12,375 nt of DNA, from assembly GCA_011065235.1 (NCBI GenBank), contig JAAKFB010000032.1, positions 1 through 12,375 of the forward strand, given 5' to 3'. The DNA is from Chlamydiota bacterium (GTDB lineage Bacteria; Chlamydiota; Chlamydiia; Chlamydiales; Rhabdochlamydiaceae). This document shows, piece by piece, positions 6,847-12,375 of the stretch (positions are counted from its first letter, which is position 1; each line of letters starts with the position of its first letter). A model generated the notes under the pieces. That model was not told the origin of the DNA. It was given only the letters and a program-made list of their open reading frames with translations, and did no database searches. The position numbers were made by a program, and so were the translations under genes.

Positions 6847-7014
6847 AGAGGGTGTATGTGAATTGCTTTCGCCGCCAAGAGCTAAGATTTTTTTCTAGGA
6901 GAATACTCTGGAAAGCGGAGCAAACTCAAATTGAGTTTGTGAAGCTTGAAGAGTCTCTCATAGAGAAAAAGATAGCTCTTTATTGGCGGTGGAATGAATT
7001 CATAAACACCCTCT
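6847..7014. repeat. 168-bp long imperfect inverted repeat (MITE-like or structured leader RNA)
   Basis: The two ends are complementary over about 38-42 bases. AGAGGGTGT (6847-6855) pairs with 7006-7014, GAATT (6860-6864) with 6997-7001, CCGCCA (6872-6877) with 6984-6989, and AGAGCTA (6878-6884) with 6973-6979. Departures are a four-base bulge and a few substitutions, several of which would be G-U pairs in RNA. Inside, the T-rich segment near 6888-6896 pairs with the A-rich 6962-6970, ACTCT (6905-6909) with 6950-6954, and AAGC (6913-6916) with 6944-6947. The tip is a perfect seven-base stem, CAAACTC (6921-6927) with 6933-6939. Thus nearly the whole element folds on itself. No clear target-site duplication flanks it. 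It could be a nonautonomous transposable element or a regulatory leader of the MATE gene. Confidence 0.82.
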
Positions 7015-7020
7015 AAGGTG
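7015..7020 (+). promoter_or_regulatory. ribosome binding site of the MATE gene, abutting the palindrome
   Basis: AAGGTG lies four bases before the ATG at 7025 and begins on the base right after the 168-base inverted repeat. Folding of the repeat in RNA would therefore stack a long helix directly against the ribosome binding site. Confidence 0.55.
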
Positions 7021-7024
7021 ATAG

Positions 7025-8482
7025 ATGGCGGAAAACTCGAGCTCCTCTTCCATACTAACTAAATACCCCTCTGCGAGTCTTAGGGAACTCTTTACTCTTT
7101 CTTTGCCCCTTATTCTCGGTCTTTTTTCCGCAAGTTTTATGGGGTTTTGCGACCGGCTTTTTCTTTCCCATTATTCCATTGAAGCTTTTGAGGGAAGCGT
7201 TTCCGCGGGCTATTTATGCCTCTTATTTCAGCTTCCTATCATGCGGATTGCCACGATGTCGCAGGTTTTTGTCGGCCTAGATTATGGTTCCAAAAATTAT
7301 CAATCCATCGGCCCTACCGTCTGGCAAATGATCTGGCTGGCGCTGTTTTCTATATTGATTACCTTCCCTCCAAGTCAATTTTTTGCCCCGTATTTCTTCG
7401 AGGGAAGCGCTGTTAGCCACACTGCCAATACGTATTTCAGCACGATGATGGTAGCCAATTTTCTCTTTCCCCTTGGCACTGCCATTTCTGCCTATTTCAT
7501 CGGCCAAGGGAGGACGCGGATCATCTTTTTAACCACATTGCTCTCTCATGGGCTCAATGTTGGACTCGATTACATCTTCATCTTTGGAATTGAGGGGGTT
7601 TTCCCCTCTTTGGGGATTTTTGGGGCTGCACTCGCAACGGGCATTTCTCAAGCTGTTTTCTGTGTCGTCTTATTTATGTTTTTTATCCGCAAAAAAGAGC
7701 GAACGTCCTATGGAACGGGAATATTCCATTTCAACTGGAATTTGTTTTGGCCGCAACTGCGCATCGGCCTCCCACGTGCCATTGCGAGAATGTTCATTTT
7801 GACAGCTTGGGTTTCGTGCTCTCGAGTCATGACGATGAAGGGAGGCGACTATTTGATGGTCTTATCCGTTGGGGGAACCCTCATCCTCCTCTTTACCTTC
7901 TTCAATGACGGAATGCTCCAGGGAATGATCACCATTGCCTCCAATTTAATGGGGGCAAAACAGTATCAAAAAATTTGGAAACTCGCCCGCTCAGCTCTCA
8001 TTTCTATTTTGGTGGCCTCAGCACTGCTCTCTATCCCCTACTTAGTATTTCCCGAGTGGACGCTTTCATTCTTGGTCGCAACTCCCCCCTCTCCCCAGAC
8101 TCTACAGATATTGAAAAAATCCTGTATTTGGTTATGGCTGTTTTTCTTTTGTTACGGATTTAGCATCATTGGAATCAGCCTTGTGACTGCATCGCGCGAC
8201 GTTGGATTTTATTTGATTTCAAATATTTTTGTCTGGCTGACCTCCTATGTCCCTGTCTATATTGCTATGAATTTTTTGAATTGGACGCCCGATAAGCTCT
8301 GGCTCATCATGGCACTAGATTCTTTAATTTATGGAACCATCTTCCTCTTGAGATCTAGAAAAGAAAAATGGAAAGAAATCGACCCGGCACCCGAGTCAGA
8401 AGCCCTGTTATACCACGCGCAGGAAAGTTTTGAGAATCTAGACTCGGCAAAGTCGCAGCCAGTCCAAATTCGCAAAAGCTGA
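7025..8482 (+). CDS. MATE-family multidrug/toxin efflux transporter
   Basis: This 485-residue, very hydrophobic protein fits the multidrug and toxic compound extrusion family, cation-coupled antiporters with twelve membrane helices in two bundles. Visible signatures are LSLPLILG with the following helix at about residues 25-45, the SQVFVGLDYGSKNY segment at 79-92 (resembling the family's Q-x-x-G-x-x-x-GA-K block), and GLNVGLDYIFIFG at 176-188 followed by G-FGAALATGISQ at 197-209, a hallmark of the family. After the last hydrophobic stretch (about 420-440) comes a charged cytoplasmic tail of about 40 residues rich in Glu, Ser and Ala. The substrate cannot be told. The start is supported by AAGGTG close upstream. 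The gene is preceded by a long palindrome and followed, after 75 bases with a new promoter, by rpmG. Confidence 0.9.
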   Translation: MAENSSSSSILTKYPSASLRELFTLSLPLILGLFSASFMGFCDRLFLSHYSIEAFEGSVSAGYLCLLFQLPIMRIATMSQVFVGLDYGSKNYQSIGPTVWQMIWLALFSILITFPPSQFFAPYFFEGSAVSHTANTYFSTMMVANFLFPLGTAISAYFIGQGRTRIIFLTTLLSHGLNVGLDYIFIFGIEGVFPSLGIFGAALATGISQAVFCVVLFMFFIRKKERTSYGTGIFHFNWNLFWPQLRIGLPRAIARMFILTAWVSCSRVMTMKGGDYLMVLSVGGTLILLFTFFNDGMLQGMITIASNLMGAKQYQKIWKLARSALISILVASALLSIPYLVFPEWTLSFLVATPPSPQTLQILKKSCIWLWLFFFCYGFSIIGISLVTASRDVGFYLISNIFVWLTSYVPVYIAMNFLNWTPDKLWLIMALDSLIYGTIFLLRSRKEKWKEIDPAPESEALLYHAQESFENLDSAKSQPVQIRKS

Positions 8483-8503
8483 CGGAGCGAGGTATAAATT
8501 AAC

Positions 8504-8532
8504 TAGAAATTTATCCCTGATTCGCCTATAGT
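8504..8532 (+). promoter_or_regulatory. predicted promoter for rpmG and the lol genes
   Basis: TAGAAA (8504-8509, four of six) and TATAGT (8527-8532, five of six) are 17 bases apart in the gap after the MATE gene. Transcription would start near 8539, leaving a leader of about 19 bases containing the AGGAG ribosome binding site at 8546-8550. A weak AT-only hairpin (8494-8500 with 8508-8514) overlaps the -35. Confidence 0.5.
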
Positions 8533-8557
8533 TAAAGGACTAACTAGGAGTCTGACT

Positions 8558-8719
8558 ATGGCAAAGAAAGGTGGCCGAGAAAAAGTAAAGCTCAAGAGCA
8601 CAGAGACGGCAGAAGTCTACTGGACAATGAAGAGTAAGCGCAATACTCCCGATCGGATGGAACTCAAAAAATACGATAAGAAGTTAAAGCGTCATGTGAC
8701 GTTCAAAGAAGCTAAATAA
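8558..8719 (+). CDS. rpmG: 50S ribosomal protein L33
   Basis: This is a small basic protein of the large ribosomal subunit. The 53 residues begin MAKKGGREKVKLKSTE and continue through YWTMKSKRNTPDRMELKKYD to KKLKRHVTFKEAK. The pattern K-LKSTE ... Y-T-K-KRNTP-R-ELKKYD is the L33 signature. The usual family length is 49-56. The C-x-x-C zinc motif of the other L33 subtype is absent, so this is the zinc-independent form. AGGAG at 8546-8550 lies seven bases upstream of the ATG. It is followed after ten bases by the lipoprotein-export permease, the same neighbour order I recall for chlamydial genomes (CT150-CT152). Confidence 0.97.
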   Translation: MAKKGGREKVKLKSTETAEVYWTMKSKRNTPDRMELKKYDKKLKRHVTFKEAK

Positions 8720-8729
8720 ACACTGTACG

Positions 8730-10676
8730 TTGTTCGAATTATCTTTTGTTAAGAAATATCTTACACCAAGAAAAAAACAGCTTTCAGTTTCTCTGATTGC
8801 ACTGCTTTCTATTGCAGTAATCACTCTCGTTGTTTGGCTAGTCGTCCTCTTTCTTTCTGTGACGGAAGGGATCGAGCGGAATTGGCTCAATAAATTGACC
8901 GCCCTCAACGCCCCTGTCCGCCTCCAACCCACACCAGAATATTTCTCCTCTTATTACTACAAGGTCGACCAATATAGCGCCGCCTCCCAATACATGTCCC
9001 AAACACTGGGGCAAAAGGCCCAAGCTCTTATATCTGACCCCTATAATCCCGAATTTGATGAGGGGCTTCCCATGATAATGGCAAAGCCCGACCTCAACCA
9101 AATCGGGCAGCTAAAAGACCCTGTCAAAATGGCCTTTTCTGCTCTTGAAGAGCTCAAAGCGTCATTTCCCGGCCTTGCTTTCCAAGACATTGAAATGAGC
9201 GGTGCGCTTCTGCGCTTAGAGCTCCTTCGCCAAGAGACCAATTCGTTAACTCCGGTCGAAATGCAAAGCCAGCTAACCAACGTCTCTTATTTGTCTTCCT
9301 TACCAGAAAAAAACCCCTCTTTGCAGAGCCTTTTGCTCGCCCCGACAGAGGAGGATCTCAATCACCTTCTCTACTTGTCTGAGCGCTCAGACGAAGATCC
9401 GCATCCCTTGTTTTCTCATAGCCACATCGAAAAGCTCAAAACCCGCTCCGATCTTTGGCAACTTCCCTTCGATCTTCTCCCCGAAAAAATTCCATTTGAG
9501 GCTCAAGCCTACAAACACGAAGGGGAAATCTCTCATCTCATCGTCCCCACTACTTCCTCTAAAGAGGCTTCTTGCACAATCGAGCGGCGAGCAGATCGCC
9601 TTTTCTTCAAATGCGTAGGGGATCCCGAAGTGCCCCTCAACTCCGCAGTGCCTTTATTTTCCTATGGGAATGTCGAGTTCGATGTGAAAGAAATGCCACG
9701 CGCTTTGCTTTTCTCTGTGAAGGGAAAGCTCCAAAAAAAGACGATCGTCGGAACCGTCCCTTTCACGGGGCTTCAGGTCTCCAAAGCCTCTTTTGATCTG
9801 ACAGTTGACTCTCTTTGCAAAACGGGAAAACAAACGGGGATCTTGCTCGCAAAAAACTTCCGCGAAAATGGATTACGGATGGGCGATGCGGGATATTTGG
9901 CTTATTCAGCACCGACATTATCTGGAACAAAACAGTTGCAAATCCCGGTCTATGTCGCCGGTTTTTACGATCCCGGCATCATGGCTGTGGGCAATAAATG
10001 CATTCTCGTCCCCCCACATATCACGCAATCGATCAATGCATCTGAGAGCGCTTTCACCTTAGATCGAGGAGAGTCGAACAACATTTTTGTCTGGATGTCC
10101 CATTTAAATGATGCGCAAAAACTCAAAGAGGCCCTTTTGGAAAAATTCCAAGAAAAAGGGATCGACAAGTACTGGACAGTGCAAACGTATCGCGAATACG
10201 ATTTTGCCAAAGATCTCATGCAGCAATTTCAAAGCGATAAATATCTCTTCACCCTAATTGGAATGATCATCTTGCTTGTCGCCTGTTCGAATATCATCTC
10301 CCTTCTGGTTCTTCTCGTCTCCGACAAAAAGAAAGAAATTGGCATTTTACGCGCCATGGGAGCTAAGCGACGTAGCATCGCTGCGATCTTTGCGTTTTGT
10401 GGAGCTAGCCTTGGGCTTTTTAGCTGTCTTCTCGGCATTTTGTTAGCTTTTGTGACGCTTCGAAACATCGACTCTGTCGTCCACTTTCTCAGCGTACTGC
10501 AGGGACATGAGGCTTTTAACACACAGTTCTTTGGTCAATCACTTCCCCATGAAATCAGCTCGCGTGCCTTGATTTTTGCTGCCATCGCCACTCCTCTTCT
10601 CTCCCTCATAGCCGGTCTTGTACCCGCGATCAAAGCCGCGCGCCTCGACCCTTGTGAAACCCTGAGGTCCGAATGA
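8730..10676 (+). CDS. LolC/LolE-type lipoprotein-releasing ABC permease
   Basis: This is the membrane component of the system that extracts outer-membrane lipoproteins from the inner membrane and passes them to the periplasmic carrier. The topology is typical of LolC/E, FtsX and MacB: one N-terminal helix at residues 19-43, a very long periplasmic region (about 45-503), then three helices at about 506-530, 553-576 and 615-637. Between the second and third is the cytoplasmic coupling segment KKKEIGILRAMGAKRRSI at 535-552. The C-terminus, VPAIKAARLDPCETLRSE, is characteristic. At 648 residues it is much longer than the roughly 400 of E. coli LolC or LolE; the excess is in the periplasmic domain. 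The start is TTG at 8730, ten bases after rpmG; no in-frame ATG fits better and no clear Shine-Dalgarno is seen. Only one such permease is present with LolD, so it may work as a homodimer. Confidence 0.88.
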   Translation: MFELSFVKKYLTPRKKQLSVSLIALLSIAVITLVVWLVVLFLSVTEGIERNWLNKLTALNAPVRLQPTPEYFSSYYYKVDQYSAASQYMSQTLGQKAQALISDPYNPEFDEGLPMIMAKPDLNQIGQLKDPVKMAFSALEELKASFPGLAFQDIEMSGALLRLELLRQETNSLTPVEMQSQLTNVSYLSSLPEKNPSLQSLLLAPTEEDLNHLLYLSERSDEDPHPLFSHSHIEKLKTRSDLWQLPFDLLPEKIPFEAQAYKHEGEISHLIVPTTSSKEASCTIERRADRLFFKCVGDPEVPLNSAVPLFSYGNVEFDVKEMPRALLFSVKGKLQKKTIVGTVPFTGLQVSKASFDLTVDSLCKTGKQTGILLAKNFRENGLRMGDAGYLAYSAPTLSGTKQLQIPVYVAGFYDPGIMAVGNKCILVPPHITQSINASESAFTLDRGESNNIFVWMSHLNDAQKLKEALLEKFQEKGIDKYWTVQTYREYDFAKDLMQQFQSDKYLFTLIGMIILLVACSNIISLLVLLVSDKKKEIGILRAMGAKRRSIAAIFAFCGASLGLFSCLLGILLAFVTLRNIDSVVHFLSVLQGHEAFNTQFFGQSLPHEISSRALIFAAIATPLLSLIAGLVPAIKAARLDPCETLRSE

Positions 10677-11329
10677 TATTACAGGCTGAAGATATCCATA
10701 AAAATTTTGGTGATCTCAAGGTTCTTCGAGGAGTCTCTCTTCAAATTAAGGAAAGAGAGACGGTCGCGATTATGGGAAAATCGGGAGAGGGAAAAAGCAC
10801 GCTTTTACACATTTTCGGCACTCTTGATCCCCCAAGCGATGGGGTTTTGCGCATCTGCGGAAAAGCTGTCGCAAAACACCGAATTGCGTATTTACGCAAC
10901 CGCCACATCGGCTTTATTTTTCAATCCTACCACCTTCTCGAAGACTTTACTGTCTTGGATAATGTCTTGATGCCTCTTAAAATTGGGAGGCAAGAGAACG
11001 TCGAATCAAAAGAATTTGCACATTCTCTTCTCAAAGAGGTCGGTTTGGAAGGGAAAGCAAACGTCCTCGCAAAATACCTCTCAGGTGGAGAAAAACAACG
11101 GGTCGCCATTGCACGAGCACTTTGCAATAAGCCCGATCTTCTCCTCGCAGATGAACCAACTGGAAATCTCGATCAGAGTTATTCTCATGACATTCAAAAA
11201 CTTCTCCTAGACAGCGCGAAAAAACACGGCAAAGCGCTCATTCTCGTCACACACGATGAGGAATTTGCACGCAGTTGCGACCGGCTCCTTTTCTTAAATG
11301 AGGGACAGCTCTATAATCCAAGTGCATGA
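10673..11329 (+). CDS. lolD: lipoprotein-releasing ABC transporter ATP-binding protein LolD
   Basis: This 218-residue ABC ATPase powers the permease encoded just upstream. All nucleotide-binding motifs are intact: Walker A GKSGEGKST at residues 35-43, Q-loop Gln84 in FIFQSYHLLE, signature LSGGEKQR at 136-143, Walker B LLLADEP at 156-162 followed by TGNLD, and the switch His194 in LVTHDEE. The wording FQSYHLL...TVLDNV and DEPTGNLD places it in the LolD/MacB/FtsE group, and the adjacent permease makes LolD the best name. The ATG overlaps the permease stop by four bases (ATGA at 10673-10676), and the 3' end overlaps the next ATG in the same way, so all three genes are probably translationally coupled. 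Confidence 0.93.
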   Translation: MILQAEDIHKNFGDLKVLRGVSLQIKERETVAIMGKSGEGKSTLLHIFGTLDPPSDGVLRICGKAVAKHRIAYLRNRHIGFIFQSYHLLEDFTVLDNVLMPLKIGRQENVESKEFAHSLLKEVGLEGKANVLAKYLSGGEKQRVAIARALCNKPDLLLADEPTGNLDQSYSHDIQKLLLDSAKKHGKALILVTHDEEFARSCDRLLFLNEGQLYNPSA

Positions 11330-12375
11330 AAATCACGATGATCGGGACAGGATATGTCGGCCTTGTCACAGGCGCATGTCTTGCCGAAATGGGCAATCAA
11401 GTCATCTGTCTCGATATTGATCGAGAAAAAATCGACTCTCTCCAGGCAGGCAAACTCCCCTTCTACGAGCCTGGTTTGAAGGAGCTCGTCAAACGCAATA
11501 CACAAGCTAACCGCCTCCACTTTACCGGTCAATACAGCGAAGCTATTCCTGGCTGCGACATCTGTTTTTTGGCTCTTCCTACCCCCTCAAACCAGGACGA
11601 AAGCTGCGATTTGAGCTATGTGGAAAAAGCCGCAAAACAACTCGCCGAAATCATGGACAATTATCTGGTTGTCGTCAATAAATCGACAGTTCCCGTTGGC
11701 ACCTCAGAGAGGGTGAAACAAACTATCCAGGAGACGCTCGATGCGCGCGGAGTGCAAATTCCCTTTGACATTGTGTCCAACCCCGAATTTTTACGAGAGG
11801 GATCTGCCATTGAAGACTGCATGCAGCCCGACAGAATTTTGCTTGGAGTGAACCAATCCAAAGCGGCCAAAATCATGCAAGAGCTCTACGCTCCTTTTCT
11901 CGAGCGGATTTTGATCATGGATATCCCATCGGCTGAACTTGCCAAATATGCCGCCAATGCCATGCTCGCTGCCCGTCTATCTTTGATCAATGATCTCGCC
12001 AGCCTCTGTGAAAAGCTCGGCGCAAACATCGATGCTGTGCGCGATGCCCTGGCCCATGATGACCGGATTGGTCCTCAATACCTCAACCCTGGAATTGGTT
12101 TTGGAGGATCTTGCTTGCCAAAAGACATGAAAGCTCTGCGCGCTATGGCAAAAACTCACAACCACCCTACCGATTTTTTCGATAGTATCTTGGAAATCAA
12201 TCAAAGGCAGCGGGAGAATTTTTTTGAAAAAATCCGGAGTCACTTTGATCGCACCAAAGGAAAAACCCTCGCCCTTTGGGGGCTTTCTTTCAAGCCGGGC
12301 ACGGATGACTTGCGCGAGGCTCCCTCTTTGTATTTTATTCAAAAATGTCTCGTACAGGGTATCTCCTTACGCCTT
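11326..12375 (+). CDS. ugd: UDP-glucose 6-dehydrogenase (3' end outside window)
   Basis: The enzyme oxidises UDP-glucose to UDP-glucuronate with two NAD+, giving a precursor for acidic surface polysaccharides or modified lipid A. The first 350 codons are present with no stop; the family is usually 390-450 residues. Motifs in order are the NAD-binding IGTGYVGLVTGACLAEMG at residues 6-23, NKSTVPVGTS in the next Rossmann strand, SNPEFLREGSAIEDCMQPDRI in the middle of the protein, LAKYAANAMLAARLSLIN with Lys207 and Asn211, NPGIGFGGSCLPKD with catalytic Cys263 and Asp267, and WGLSFKPGTDDLREAPS near the end of the window. All catalytic residues are intact. The ATG overlaps the lolD stop (ATGA at 11326-11329). 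In C. trachomatis I recall a different gene after the lolD homologue, so ugd may be an addition here. Confidence 0.95.
   Translation, partial: MKITMIGTGYVGLVTGACLAEMGNQVICLDIDREKIDSLQAGKLPFYEPGLKELVKRNTQANRLHFTGQYSEAIPGCDICFLALPTPSNQDESCDLSYVEKAAKQLAEIMDNYLVVVNKSTVPVGTSERVKQTIQETLDARGVQIPFDIVSNPEFLREGSAIEDCMQPDRILLGVNQSKAAKIMQELYAPFLERILIMDIPSAELAKYAANAMLAARLSLINDLASLCEKLGANIDAVRDALAHDDRIGPQYLNPGIGFGGSCLPKDMKALRAMAKTHNHPTDFFDSILEINQRQRENFFEKIRSHFDRTKGKTLALWGLSFKPGTDDLREAPSLYFIQKCLVQGISLRL

Larger units (their letters stand above)
6698..7024. other. gene-free region between divergent genes
   Basis: This 327-base stretch separates the minus-strand exported-protein gene from the plus-strand MATE gene. 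From left to right it holds the minus-strand leader and predicted promoter (to 6782), a T-rich tract at about 6785-6815, a 168-base imperfect palindrome (6847-7014) and the MATE ribosome binding site AAGGTG (7015-7020). No open frame, tRNA or convincing plus-strand promoter was found. TTGATC at 6814-6819 could serve as a -35, but no good -10 lies at the right distance. Confidence 0.7.

Noticed and set aside
6847..7014. Intrinsic terminator or tRNA-like gene within the long palindrome
   Set aside because: There is no T tract after the 3' arm and no cloverleaf or anticodon arm arrangement; the pairing is one long imperfect hairpin.
1..12375. CRISPR arrays, complete insertion sequences, phage genes, rRNA or tRNA genes
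   Set aside because: No spaced direct repeats, transposase or integrase motifs, phage proteins or tRNA/rRNA sequence were seen.

Overview
The window looks like a chromosome segment of a member of the Chlamydiae, most likely an amoeba-associated 'environmental' chlamydia rather than a Chlamydia species. Two gene clusters support this. pyrG-ruvX-zwf-(opcA)-pgl and rpmG-lolC/E-lolD match, from memory, the orders around CT183-CT186 and CT150-CT152 of C. trachomatis. The extra genes (OpcA-like protein, MATE transporter, UDP-glucose dehydrogenase) and a GC content that looks by eye to be in the mid-to-high forties fit a larger-genome relative. The genus cannot be fixed from this sequence alone.

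Layout. (1) Positions 1-4438, + strand: a tightly packed run of the 3' end of pyrG (CTP synthase), ruvX/yqgF, zwf (glucose-6-phosphate dehydrogenase), an OpcA-like G6PDH partner and pgl (6-phosphogluconolactonase). Genes overlap or abut except for a 42-base gap before zwf, so this is probably one operon joining CTP synthesis and rRNA/Holliday-junction processing to the oxidative pentose phosphate pathway. (2) Positions 4439-5134: an AT-richer solitary transcription unit with its own promoter, a palindrome in the leader, a strong ribosome binding site, a 166-residue unrecognised protein with one hydrophobic segment and an acidic Thr-rich repeat tail, and a textbook intrinsic terminator. (3) Positions 5170-6697: tsaD (tRNA t6A synthesis), overlapped tail-to-tail by a minus-strand gene for an unrecognised exported, strongly charged 177-residue protein. 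(4) Positions 6698-7024: a gene-free region carrying a 168-base imperfect palindrome that ends right at the ribosome binding site of the next gene. (5) Positions 7025-8482: a MATE-family efflux transporter. (6) Positions 8558-12375: rpmG (ribosomal protein L33, only 53 residues), a lipoprotein-export permease of LolC/E type, its ATPase LolD, and the first 350 codons of a UDP-glucose 6-dehydrogenase. The last three genes are joined by short gaps or ATGA overlaps.

Most genes are housekeeping or envelope functions. The zwf-opcA-pgl set would turn glucose-6-phosphate into 6-phosphogluconate with NADPH production. LolC/E-LolD would release lipoproteins from the inner membrane. Ugd would supply UDP-glucuronate for envelope glycans. 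I found no clear new defence or mobile system. The items most worth a second look are the long palindrome at 6847-7014, the solitary repeat-tailed protein at 4575-5075 and the exported charged protein on the minus strand.
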